From NCBI GenBank assembly GCA_014323825.1, contig JACONI010000103.1:1-64000 (forward strand): a stretch of DNA of 64,000 bases, written 5' to 3'. Under the pieces are notes generated by a model, which was given only the letters and a program-made list of their open reading frames with translations, ran no database searches and was not told where the DNA came from. The stretch comes from Ekhidna sp. Lineage in GTDB: Bacteria; Bacteroidota; Bacteroidia; Cytophagales; Cyclobacteriaceae. Of the stretch, positions 21,130 to 29,187 are shown piece by piece. A program made the position numbers and the translations under genes. Each line of letters starts with the position of its first letter. Within the stretch, counting starts at the first letter, position 1.

Positions 21130-21140
21130 CTCTAAATTTG
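21109..21140 (+). promoter_or_regulatory. Bacteroidota-type promoter of rpsO
   Basis: TTTG at 21109-21112, exactly 20 bp, then TAAATTTG at 21133-21140: a full match to TTTG-N20-TAnnTTTG. It lies across the end of the upstream permease gene and about 30 bp before the rpsO ATG. Confidence 0.75.
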
Positions 21141-21170
21141 TAACTTAAATAGAGAGGAAGAAGATTTAGA

Positions 21171-21440
21171 ATGTATCTAAAAGCAAAAAAAAAGAAAGAG
21201 TTTTTTAAAGAATATGGGAAGTCAGATACAGATACCGGTTCGACAGAAGCCCAGATTGCATTGTTTACATATAGAATCAATCATCTGACCGAGCATTTAA
21301 AACAACAAAAGAAAGATCACTCCTCAAGACTAGGTCTTTTAAGACTGGTTGGCAAGAGAAGAAGGCTGCTTGATTATCTCTACAAAAATGATATTGAAAG
21401 ATATCGCAGCATTATTGCTAAACTAGGTATTAGAAAATAA
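21171..21440 (+). CDS. rpsO: Small ribosomal subunit protein uS15
   Basis: An 89-residue protein of exactly family length, with the helical signature [23 protein letters not shown] and the RRRLLDYL segment that binds 16S rRNA helices 20-22. It is a primary binder in assembly of the 30S platform. The rpsO-pnp order is conserved in many bacteria. A hairpin with T-run follows directly, so pnp expression may depend on readthrough or its own promoter. Confidence 0.98.
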   Translation: MYLKAKKKKEFFKEYGKSDTDTGSTEAQIALFTYRINHLTEHLKQQKKDHSSRLGLLRLVGKRRRLLDYLYKNDIERYRSIIAKLGIRK

Positions 21441-21446
21441 AAAATT

Positions 21447-21474
21447 AAAAGAGGCCGCTTTTTGGCTCTCTTTT
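21447..21474 (+). terminator. Rho-independent terminator after rpsO
   Basis: AAAAGAGGCC and GGCTCTCTTTT form a hairpin with one bulge around a CTTTTT-type loop, ending in a T-run. Confidence 0.7.
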
Positions 21475-21525
21475 ATCATACTAACATTTAGGGGTGTTAT
21501 GTCCCTTTTATCAATTTATTATATT

Positions 21526-23688
21526 ATGATTCCAAATTTTACAACCAAGACTTTCCGACTTTCGGACGGCAGGGAAGTATCCATTGAAACGGGAAAATTA
21601 GCCAAACAAGCAGATGGATCTGTTGTCGTAAGCATGGGAAATGCCAGGCTTCTGGCAACAGTAGTTTCAGATCAGGAAGCTAAGGAAGGAGCTGATTTTT
21701 TACCGCTATCAGTGGATTATCAGGAAAAGTTTGCAGCCGCAGGAAAAATACCCGGGGGCTTTCTGAGAAGAGAAGGCAGGCTTTCGGATTATGAAGTACT
21801 CATCAGCAGACTGGTTGATAGAGCCTTGCGCCCTCTGTTCCCGGATGATTACCATGCAGACACACAGGTGTTCATCCAAATGATATCGGCAGATAAAAAT
21901 GTGATGCCTGATGCACTTGCCGCATTAGCCGCTTCCTCTGCAATTTCCATCTCAGACATCCCTTTCGGAGGGCCTATCTCAGAAGTGAGGGTAATTAAGC
22001 TAGGTGAAGAGTATAAGATCAATCCTACTCCCGAAGAAATGGAGCAAGCCTCTCTAGACTTGATCGTTGCAGGAACTATGGACAACATCATGATGGTGGA
22101 AGGTGAGTCTAGTGAAGTCAGCGAATCCGAGATGCTTGATGGAATTAAAAAAGCCCACGAAGAGATCCGAATTCAGTGTAAGGCACAGATTGAGCTGGCA
22201 GAGGAAGTAGGGGCTTCCGAAAAAAGAGAATATACTCATGAGCCGGTAGATGAGGAAATGAAAGCAAAAATGTACGAAGCAATGTACCAGAAGCTTTATG
22301 ATACAGCAGCCCGGAAAACCCCTGATAAGACACAAAGAAAAGAGTCTTTCAAGGCTGTTTATGAAGAATATATTGCCCGGTTCTCAGAAGAGGAGCTTGA
22401 AGAAATGGATGATTTTCTTCTTGAAAAGTACTTCCGTGATATCGAAAAAGAAGCAGTAAGAAACTTTGTACTTGACAATCAGGAAAGAATTGATGGCAGA
22501 CAGCCGGATGAAATCAGACCGATTTGGACAGAAGTTGACTATCTGCCGTCAGCGCATGGTTCTTCCATTTTTACAAGAGGAGAAACGCAATCCTTGACTT
22601 CTGTAACGCTGGGAACGAAGTTTGACGAACAGATGATTGACGGAGCCATGATCTCCGGATACAATAAGTTTATCCTTCACTACAACTTCCCCGGCTTTTC
22701 AACGGGTGAAGTTCGTCCTAACAGAGGCCCGGGCAGAAGAGAAGTGGGGCATGGCAATCTTGCCATGAGAGCTTTAAAACGAATGATTCCCTCAGAAGAG
22801 GATGGTAACCCCTATACTCTTCGAGTAGTATCTGACATTCTTGAATCCAACGGCTCTTCTTCAATGGCTACAGTTTGTGCGGGAACCATGGCACTGATGG
22901 ATGCCGGTATCCATATTAAGCGACCGGTTTCCGGTATCGCAATGGGTATGATTTCAGATAGCAAATCGGGCAAGTATGCGATCCTTTCGGATATCTTGGG
23001 TGATGAAGATCACCTTGGTGATATGGATTTTAAAGTAACCGGTACATCCGAAGGCATCACTGCCTGTCAAATGGATATTAAGGTAGATGGTCTTTCGTAT
23101 GAAGTGCTCGCAGAGGCACTGAATCAGGCAAAAAAGGGAAGACTTGACATCCTTGCGGAGATGGCTAAATCTATTTCTGAGCCACGTACTGATTTGAAAG
23201 AACATGCACCCAGAATGGAGATGATGCGAATTGAGCGTGAGTTGATTGGAGCTGTTATCGGACCCGGAGGTAAGATTATTCAGGAGATTCAAAAAGAGTC
23301 CGGTGCGACAGTGAGCATTGAGGAAGATGATAAGGGAGGCAAGGTAAGCATTTTTGCCGTTGATAGAACAACCCTTGAAAATGCCAAGTCTCGGATCAAA
23401 GCAATTGTTCAGCAGCCGGAAGTTGGTGAAGTGTACGATGGTAAAGTAAAATCAATTATGCCGTTTGGGGCGTTTGTTGAGTTTTTGCCCGGAAAGGATG
23501 GGCTACTCCATATTTCTGAAATTAAGTGGGAGCGTGTTGAGAATGTTTCTGATATAATAGAAGAAGGAGAGGAGATCAAAGTGAAACTGATTGATATTGA
23601 CAGGAAGACGGGAAAATTCAAACTTTCCAGAAAAGTTTTAATCCCACGACCTTCCGAATCAAACCTTAAAGAAAAAGCAGAAGGGTAA
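21526..23688 (+). CDS. pnp: Polyribonucleotide nucleotidyltransferase (PNPase)
   Basis: A 720-residue 3'-5' phosphorolytic exoribonuclease. The first RNase PH domain starts near residue 10; the second starts at about 320 ([13 protein letters not shown]) and includes the [20 protein letters not shown] active-site region. A KH domain with IGPGGK lies near 577, and an S1 domain from about 631 ([15 protein letters not shown]). It trims mRNA 3' ends using phosphate and can add tails. ATG 21526 ([12 protein letters not shown]) is preferred to 21499 since it matches where family members begin. It is followed by a terminator before trxB. Confidence 0.97.
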   Translation: MIPNFTTKTFRLSDGREVSIETGKLAKQADGSVVVSMGNARLLATVVSDQEAKEGADFLPLSVDYQEKFAAAGKIPGGFLRREGRLSDYEVLISRLVDRALRPLFPDDYHADTQVFIQMISADKNVMPDALAALAASSAISISDIPFGGPISEVRVIKLGEEYKINPTPEEMEQASLDLIVAGTMDNIMMVEGESSEVSESEMLDGIKKAHEEIRIQCKAQIELAEEVGASEKREYTHEPVDEEMKAKMYEAMYQKLYDTAARKTPDKTQRKESFKAVYEEYIARFSEEELEEMDDFLLEKYFRDIEKEAVRNFVLDNQERIDGRQPDEIRPIWTEVDYLPSAHGSSIFTRGETQSLTSVTLGTKFDEQMIDGAMISGYNKFILHYNFPGFSTGEVRPNRGPGRREVGHGNLAMRALKRMIPSEEDGNPYTLRVVSDILESNGSSSMATVCAGTMALMDAGIHIKRPVSGIAMGMISDSKSGKYAILSDILGDEDHLGDMDFKVTGTSEGITACQMDIKVDGLSYEVLAEALNQAKKGRLDILAEMAKSISEPRTDLKEHAPRMEMMRIERELIGAVIGPGGKIIQEIQKESGATVSIEEDDKGGKVSIFAVDRTTLENAKSRIKAIVQQPEVGEVYDGKVKSIMPFGAFVEFLPGKDGLLHISEIKWERVENVSDIIEEGEEIKVKLIDIDRKTGKFKLSRKVLIPRPSESNLKEKAEG

Positions 23689-23734
23689 ACTTAAAGACAC
23701 TCAGATTTTAATATTCGGGGACAAAGTGCCTCCG

Positions 23735-23762
23735 AATGGTGTTCTTAAAGGACACCATTTTT
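23735..23762 (+). terminator. Terminator between pnp and trxB
   Basis: Arms AATGGTGTTC and GGACACCATT (one G-T wobble) enclose loop TTAAA and are followed by TTT. The hairpin ends about 25 bp before the chosen trxB ATG. Confidence 0.6.
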
Positions 23763-23787
23763 GTTTAAAATGAAAAGAAAAAACAGA

Positions 23788-24750
23788 ATGTCGGCAGAAA
23801 GAGTAAAAGTTTTGATCATCGGTTCCGGTCCTGCAGGATATACAGCCGCAGTGTATGCAGCAAGGGCAGGATTGAAACCTGTCCTTTATCAGGGAGATCA
23901 GCCCGGAGGACAATTGACAATCACCAGCGATGTGGAAAATTACCCGGGATATCCTGACGGGGTTATGGGACCACAAATGATGATTGATTTTCAAAAACAA
24001 GCAGAGCGGTTTGAAACGGATATTCGATCCGGAATAGTGAATTCGGTTGATTTTTCAGGATGGCCTCATAAAGTTACTGTTGATGAGAAAACTGAAATAG
24101 AAGCTGAGGCTGTCATTATCTCTACCGGGGCTTCTGCCAAGTGGTTAGGTTTAGAGAGTGAGCAAAGACTAAACGGAAGAGGCGTTTCAGCATGTGCGGT
24201 TTGTGACGGCTTTTTCTTCAGAAATCAGGATGTTGTGGTCGTTGGAGCGGGTGATTCAGCCGCAGAGGAAGCAGGTTATCTTTCCAAGATAGTGAAAAAA
24301 GTGTACATGCTGGTTAGAAGAGACGAAATGAGAGCTTCTAAGATCATGCAGCAACGAGTGAAAAGTGCACCGAACATTGAAATTCTGTGGAATGCAGAGG
24401 CTAAAGAGGTGCTGGGAGATGAAGAGGTAGACGGGGTCAGAGTAGTAAATAATGTTACAGGTGAAGAAAAGGTACTGGACGTGCAAGGATTCTTTGTTGC
24501 GATAGGTCACCAGCCAAATACCGATATCTTTAAGGAGTGGTTAGATATGGATGAGCAGGGGTACATTAAAACCATTCCCGGGACTTCACGCACTAATGTT
24601 CCGGGAGTTTTTGCTACAGGTGATGCGCAGGATAAAATCTACAGGCAGGCAGTAACAGCTGCCGGCACGGGATGTATGGGAGCGTTAGATGCTGAGAAAT
24701 GGATTGCTGAAAAAGAGGTTGAATTGAAAGAAACTGCTCAGGGAGTTTAG
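23788..24750 (+). CDS. trxB: Thioredoxin-disulfide reductase
   Basis: A 320-residue FAD/NADPH flavoenzyme. FAD-binding GSGPAG lies near the N-terminus, the redox pair is Cys136 and Cys139 in SACAVCDGFF, the NADPH site is VVGAGDSAAEEA, and the C-terminal FAD contact is GVFATGDAQD. It passes electrons from NADPH to thioredoxin in the cytoplasm and so feeds ribonucleotide reductase and disulfide repair. ATG 23788 (MSAERVKVLIIG) gives the usual family start; ATG 23770 and TTG 23761 would only add a Lys-rich extension and overlap the upstream hairpin. Confidence 0.95.
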   Translation: MSAERVKVLIIGSGPAGYTAAVYAARAGLKPVLYQGDQPGGQLTITSDVENYPGYPDGVMGPQMMIDFQKQAERFETDIRSGIVNSVDFSGWPHKVTVDEKTEIEAEAVIISTGASAKWLGLESEQRLNGRGVSACAVCDGFFFRNQDVVVVGAGDSAAEEAGYLSKIVKKVYMLVRRDEMRASKIMQQRVKSAPNIEILWNAEAKEVLGDEEVDGVRVVNNVTGEEKVLDVQGFFVAIGHQPNTDIFKEWLDMDEQGYIKTIPGTSRTNVPGVFATGDAQDKIYRQAVTAAGTGCMGALDAEKWIAEKEVELKETAQGV

Positions 24751-25208
24751 GAAGAGTAGACAAAAGCTAGCTTTACTCAACGGTTTTTTATGCAACAAAC
24801 GTCAAACTTTTTCAAGTAAGTAATACATTTCTTTTATTCTATTTCCAACCTTTAGTTTTTATTGTGAGTATAGCGAGACTATCTTTTCATTCAGAATAGT
24901 AAATCCTCTAATCCCATTGGCATCGTTTAAAGGATACTTGCTAACGCTAGCTTGATAATAAATTCAATGTTTTTCATCTTTGCAAGGCACTAAAGATTTT
25001 TCAACTTCTTCCCGGATCAAAGTAGATATTGGCCGGTAATGATGAGGTTCTGTCACTTGTGAATTTTATAGTAAAAAAGGTTGAGTTTTAATATATTAAC
25101 ATTTTGAATATCAATTAATTGAACTAAAAATCTATCTATGATATCAAGTACTAAAATTATCGAAATTTTCCGAGCTATTGACGATTTCTGTCACGATTTC
25201 TTACCCAC
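24751..25208. other. AT-rich stretch without a supported gene
   Basis: Short frames only, none recognisable. Together with the truncated methyltransferase that follows it looks like decayed accessory DNA between trxB and thiL. Confidence 0.4.
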
Positions 25209-25469
25209 CTAGCAAAAAGTATTGCCGAGCAGTAAAAAGCGTAGAAGACCTTCTACATGGCATTTATCCGTTTGAATATCCTTGTGAATTACAGAGCCGG
25301 ATTTTCCTGCAATATTATGCCTATATGTTTCACAAGTGTCTTTATCATAATCACTTGCCCATTCATGAGTTACACTAAATTTTTCATTATTATGTGTAAA
25401 AGCAGCCTGTGTTGCACCTAAACCTAACCCCCCGGGACCGCAGAATAACTCCCCTAATCTGAAATTCAT
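25209..25469 (-). pseudogene. Truncated C5 cytosine DNA methyltransferase, N-terminal remnant
   Basis: The 86-codon minus-strand frame begins MNFRLGELFCGPGGLGLGA, the SAM-binding motif I of Dcm-type enzymes, and continues with motif II-like WASDYDKDTCETYRHNI and KDIQT. A functional enzyme needs 300-400 residues, with the catalytic PCQ loop and a target-recognition domain; neither is found downstream, where the frame hits stops. The fragment is therefore a relic. An inverted repeat (GTAGAAG, 2 bp, CTTCTAC at 25241-25256) lies where similarity to the family stops. Confidence 0.75.
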
Positions 25470-25574
25470 TGAAAATGATTTGTTGGTAAAGCTAGTTAAA
25501 ACAACTTAGTTCTCCAATTAGACCAAAGGAAAGCCCATAAACGGCGATCATATTCACGATAAGGTTAGGTCAGG

Positions 25575-26603
25575 CTAAAAATGCCTCCAGCCCTGTGCTT
25601 TTAACTCAACCACATCCTGATTTCCGGTCACATAGCTCTTACCTTTTGAGGCCGACTGCATATATCCGATGGTGTGAATATCAGGGTGATTTTTGATTTT
25701 CTCAAAATCATCCTGTGGGATCGTAAACAACAATTCGTAATCTTCTCCTCCATTTAAGGCACATGCACCCGGATCAATACTAAATTCAGCAGCCGTTTCG
25801 TATACTTGCTTATCAATGGGAAGCTTATTTTCATATATTGCAACTCCCAAATTCGACTGCCTGCATAAATGGAATGAATCCGAAGCCAATCCATCGGACA
25901 CATCAATCATTGAAGTAGGTTTTACATTCAAATCTCTAAGCTCATAAATAATATCCATTCGGGCTTTGGGTCTAAGTTGGCATCCTACTATGTAATCATA
26001 CTTTTCCAATTGTGGCTGCATTTCAGCGTTGGCCATGAATTCTTGTTTTTCCCTTTCCAGCACCTGCAATCCAATGTAGGCTGCTCCTAAGTCCCCCGTA
26101 ACACAGAGGATATTGTTCTTCCGGGCCCCATTTCGATAAGTAATCAACTCTTTTTCTACGGTGCCTAAAACGGTAACAGACATCACCAATCCCGAATGAG
26201 AAGAGGTAGTATCTCCCCCCACAAGATCTACTTTGTACTCATCACAAGCTGCCCTGATCCCCCCGTAAATTGCTTCAACTGCTTCTACGGAGAACCGATT
26301 GCTCAAACCAAGATTCACTGTAATCTGTAGCGGGGTTCCATTCATTGCGGCTATATCCGAAACATTTACAGCTATTGCTTTATAGCCAAGGTGTTGAAGC
26401 GGCATATAAGAAAGATCAAAATGTACCCCTTCCAAAAGCATATCAGAGCTGGTAAGCAAATACTTATCTCCCACATCATAGACAGCGGCATCATCTCCAA
26501 TGCCCTTTATTATTCCTTCATTTTTGATTTTCAACCCCTCCGCCAGCCTCTCAATCAGACCAAATTCACCTAGCTCACTTATTTCAGTCCGTTTCTTCTC
26601 CAT
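25575..26603 (-). CDS. thiL: Thiamine-phosphate kinase ThiL
   Basis: A 342-residue enzyme of the PurM/SelD-like ATP-binding superfamily. Family motifs are IGDDAAVYD, SSDMLLEGVHFD, a central VGGDTTSS and the late GGEDYELLFT. It phosphorylates thiamine monophosphate to thiamine diphosphate, the active cofactor. It starts one base after the stop of the upstream mce gene, so the two are read as an operon from the minus strand. No other thiamine genes are nearby. Confidence 0.94.
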   Translation of the reverse strand: MEKKRTEISELGEFGLIERLAEGLKIKNEGIIKGIGDDAAVYDVGDKYLLTSSDMLLEGVHFDLSYMPLQHLGYKAIAVNVSDIAAMNGTPLQITVNLGLSNRFSVEAVEAIYGGIRAACDEYKVDLVGGDTTSSHSGLVMSVTVLGTVEKELITYRNGARKNNILCVTGDLGAAYIGLQVLEREKQEFMANAEMQPQLEKYDYIVGCQLRPKARMDIIYELRDLNVKPTSMIDVSDGLASDSFHLCRQSNLGVAIYENKLPIDKQVYETAAEFSIDPGACALNGGEDYELLFTIPQDDFEKIKNHPDIHTIGYMQSASKGKSYVTGNQDVVELKAQGWRHF

Positions 26604-26604
26604 G

Positions 26605-27009
26605 CTATTTCTTAATTTCCTGGCAAAGCTCTACCAATACGCCATTAGCTGTTTTAGGATGAACAAAGCACACCAATTTGTTGTCTGCTCCTTTTTTAGG
26701 CGGGTCATTTAACACCTGAAAGCCTTCTTTTCTCAGCCGGTCTATTTCAGCATAAATGTCTTCAACCTCGAAAGCAATGTGATGAATTCCTTCCCCTTTT
26801 TTATCTATGAACTTTGTAATTGTGCTATCGCTGCCCCCTTCCAAAAGCTCAATTTTAGTTTCTCCTAATTGAAAAAATGAAGTAGTTACATGCTCTGACT
26901 TAACCACTTCCTCTTTATAAGGTGAAGTATTAAAAAGGATTTTGAACAAGTCATTAGAGGCTTTAAGGTCTTTTACGGCAATACCGATATGCTCAATTCT
27001 TTTCCACAT
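26605..27009 (-). CDS. mce: Methylmalonyl-CoA epimerase
   Basis: A 134-residue protein with two VOC (glyoxalase-fold) modules. Metal-ligand positions of the family are visible in IEHIGIAV, TKIELLEG, GIHHIAFEV and GVLVELCQ. It interconverts (R)- and (S)-methylmalonyl-CoA in propionate and branched-chain catabolism, upstream of methylmalonyl-CoA mutase. A generic VOC dioxygenase-fold protein is the alternative, but the length and motif set fit the epimerase. It is the first gene of an mce-thiL pair. Confidence 0.88.
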   Translation of the reverse strand: MWKRIEHIGIAVKDLKASNDLFKILFNTSPYKEEVVKSEHVTTSFFQLGETKIELLEGGSDSTITKFIDKKGEGIHHIAFEVEDIYAEIDRLRKEGFQVLNDPPKKGADNKLVCFVHPKTANGVLVELCQEIKK

Positions 27010-27031
27010 TGGGTCAATTATAATAAATTTG
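27000..27031 (+). promoter_or_regulatory. Candidate promoter for the 27085-27818 pair
   Basis: TAAATTTG at 27024-27031 is a perfect -7 match about 54 bp before the gene. The -33 position, 20 bp upstream, reads TTTT instead of TTTG. Confidence 0.5.
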
Positions 27032-27084
27032 CATAAGTGCAGGAACTTTCAGCGAAGCTAAAAAGTTTGTCAAATTAATAAATT

Positions 27085-27492
27085 ATGGAGTCTAGGTTTG
27101 ATATACACGTAGAGTCGGCAAAGATTCAAAATGAGATCAAGAATTTCCTTGGACTTAGGAGTGATGAAGTAATTTTTGAATTTTCCAATAGTGACGGAAA
27201 GGTTAAACTTGACCTGATAACAATAAATCCAAGACATAATCAGTCATTTTTGTTTAAGACCATGAATGGTTTTGATAAGGCAGATGTTCTTCATAAGATG
27301 CTTGATTATGTACGTACCCATAAGGATAAAGAAAGTTCTTTTACGATACAATGGATGATGAGAGGAATGAATGAGCTCCAAACGTCTTATTTTCGTGCCA
27401 AGAGCATGTATGATGCCATGGACAAGTTGTATTACGGAAGAGACATAAACAATATCACAGTTTTTAGTATAGTTCTTAATCCAGTTGCATAA
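27085..27492 (+). CDS. Conserved hypothetical protein, coupled to iscA-type gene
   Basis: A 135-residue soluble protein with no signal peptide, membrane helix or recognised motif. It begins MESRFDIHVESAKIQNEI and contains the segment FTIQWMMRGMNELQTSYF. Its TAA overlaps the ATG of the Fe-S carrier gene by one base (TAATG), so translation of the two is likely coupled. A role near Fe-S biogenesis is suggested by position only. Confidence 0.7.
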   Translation: MESRFDIHVESAKIQNEIKNFLGLRSDEVIFEFSNSDGKVKLDLITINPRHNQSFLFKTMNGFDKADVLHKMLDYVRTHKDKESSFTIQWMMRGMNELQTSYFRAKSMYDAMDKLYYGRDINNITVFSIVLNPVA

Positions 27493-27818
27493 TGATAAAC
27501 GTGACCGACAAAGCAAAAGAAGAGATTGTAATGCTGTTGAGTAAAGAAGGGAAATCCAATGATCATAATATCAGGGTTTCGGTAAAAGGTGGTGGTTGTT
27601 CCGGTCTTATGTATGACTTATCGTTTGACTCTCAAATCCGGGAGAAAGACGAGGTCTTTGAGGATAAAGGAATTAAAATTTTGGTTGACAAAAAAAGCCT
27701 GCTCTATCTGCTTGGAACAACACTTGATTTTTCGGGCGGACTGAACGGTAAGGGATTTCAGTTTGTAAATCCAAATGCATCCAGAACCTGTGGCTGCGGG
27801 GAAAGTTTTTCGGTTTAA
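27492..27818 (+). CDS. IscA/ErpA-type iron-sulfur cluster carrier
   Basis: A 108-residue A-type carrier with the three invariant cysteines: Cys36 in KGGGCSGLMY, and Cys100 and Cys102 in ASRTCGCGESF. These bind an Fe-S cluster for delivery to apo-enzymes. The family is short and the length is normal. The specific paralogue (IscA, SufA or ErpA) cannot be fixed because no isc or suf genes are adjacent. Confidence 0.92.
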   Translation: MINVTDKAKEEIVMLLSKEGKSNDHNIRVSVKGGGCSGLMYDLSFDSQIREKDEVFEDKGIKILVDKKSLLYLLGTTLDFSGGLNGKGFQFVNPNASRTCGCGESFSV

Positions 27819-28100
27819 TGGTTTTTGATCTGTGAGTTGTAAAGCCCGGATCAAAAAGCTAAAAGCATGGACTAAAGCAGCACTGGACCTTCCGATCAAA
27901 AATCATTTGAAAAACAGTCTAAGTCTCCGGACTAACATGCTCCGGCAAAGTCAAAAATCTATTCCTTCCGGTTACCCTTTTGTTTTTTGAGGACGGGACA
28001 CCTTGCGACAAGCTCTCCATTCTACCGCAGCTTTCGCTGATTGGCCGCAGATGTGTTTTGATGAAGAAAAAGAGGCCATTGTTGATGAATGATACTAGAG

Positions 28101-28133
28101 AAACCTTCAAGGTTTTGAAAACCTTGAAGGTTT
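28101..28133. repeat. Perfect palindrome, 16-bp arms
   Basis: AAACCTTCAAGGTTTT, one G, then its exact complement. Not followed by a T-run, so it does not look like a simple terminator. Confidence 0.9.
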
Positions 28134-28185
28134 AAAATAACGACGATAGCATCGTAGGAGCCATCTCTACTTTGGCGAAGCACTC

Positions 28186-28216
28186 ACTTTTGGAAAGTTT
28201 CAAACTTTCCAAAAGT
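28186..28216. repeat. Dispersed palindrome, copy 1
   Basis: Arms ACTTTTGGAAAGTTT and complement around a single C. The same 14-bp core arms recur at 42148-42176 with a G at the centre, and the flanking TTCTAAG is shared. Confidence 0.9.
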
Positions 28217-28482
28217 TTCTAAGCTTAAACGCTTCTCATATCTTCTTTGTGACAGCCTCTGTGTCCTTTGCGGTAAAAAAACTTCGTTGATATTCGGAGC
28301 GACAAACAGGCAATAAGCAGACTTATCCATTTCTGAATTCCTTCAATTAGTTTGGTTACTTTCTTTTCCATATTTAATTGACGTTTTCTTAATATCTTTT
28401 ATTCAACAACATATCCTGTATAATGAATTAAGCCTAAATAATATTTTGCTTTTGCATTATCAAATTTTTCAATTTTCATTTT

Positions 28483-29187
28483 TTAGTTATCTGCGTATTT
28501 AATAATTAATTCATCTTCCAGGTTAAAAATTGTCAATGCCTGTTCTATTCGATCAAACTTATATACATTACTACCAATATTTTTTTCAATAAAGTATGTA
28601 TCACTTATTGGCTCGGGAGCAATTAGTCTGTCAGGCTCTTTGCAAATGTTTATTTTTCCCCTTAATTCTGAATGATTGAAAAATGTTTCCGGTTGAAGTT
28701 TAAAGAGCATTCTGAAAACTTCCACATAAAGACTGGTAACATTATTGATCTCAAGACGTTCTCCCATAAAAATTGCGTATTCTAATTTTTGATAGTTTTG
28801 TAGAGGAACAGCATCAAATATATTGACCTCGCTGTTGTCTCTATTAGCATCAATTTCTATTTGAGGACGACTCCATATCTTTAAAAATCTATCTGAAAGA
28901 ATCTTGTATCTTTCTTCCCATGCTTTTCGGTCCCACCTTTCAATTTCTTTTAAATACCGATTAAGCCAAAGCCTGCTATAAATGTATCCTTGTTCTCCAT
29001 TGCCTTTGTTCATCTCCTTTTTCTCAAGAAATGACTTGTTACCCAATGGACCATTATTTTCCGAGAGCGTTAAATTAGTCATGGTATGTACATTCTCTTC
29101 CAAGAAAGCTAAATCTGATGGCCCCAAGTCATTACGCCAGGACGAATCAGGTTTTTGAGGAAAGATATGTTGCAATGGTAATATCAT
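28483..29187 (-). CDS. GmrD-like (DUF1524, HNH) half of a frameshifted GmrSD endonuclease
   Basis: The 234-codon frame holds the DUF1524 region: QHIFPQKPD at its start, then the MTNLTLSENNGPLGNKSFLEKK segment with the Asn and Lys typical of this HNH family. In intact proteins this follows a DUF262 domain in one chain. Here it overlaps the preceding frame by 41 bp. Removing a single base at 29172 joins both into one ~691-residue protein and restores EHIFPQ. Its own ATG at 29187 is probably not used; as it stands this half is likely not made, unless frameshifting occurs. Confidence 0.8.
   Translation of the reverse strand: MILPLQHIFPQKPDSSWRNDLGPSDLAFLEENVHTMTNLTLSENNGPLGNKSFLEKKEMNKGNGEQGYIYSRLWLNRYLKEIERWDRKAWEERYKILSDRFLKIWSRPQIEIDANRDNSEVNIFDAVPLQNYQKLEYAIFMGERLEINNVTSLYVEVFRMLFKLQPETFFNHSELRGKINICKEPDRLIAPEPISDTYFIEKNIGSNVYKFDRIEQALTIFNLEDELIIKYADN

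Larger units (their letters stand above)
27819..28482. other. Degenerate intergenic zone with palindromes
   Basis: No complete gene. It carries three hairpins within 116 bp (28101-28216) and short minus-strand relics. A 48-codon frame from ATG 28330 reads MDKSAYCLFVAPNIN, vaguely like a restriction-enzyme segment, then runs into the right-hand palindrome, which supplies its stop. A 26-codon frame starting MKIEKFDNAK sits just below the GmrD-like half gene. None can be assigned a function. Confidence 0.5.

Noticed and set aside
24760-24778. AAAGCTAGCTTT palindrome as trxB terminator
   Set aside because: Arms are short, there is no real loop and no T-run follows directly.
25241-25256. Inverted repeat GTAGAAG-AC-CTTCTAC as insertion-sequence end
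   Set aside because: Single copy of 7-bp arms, no transposase, no second end.
27919-28110. 63-codon minus-strand ORF
   Set aside because: No ribosome-binding site or family similarity and it lies in a clearly degenerate stretch.
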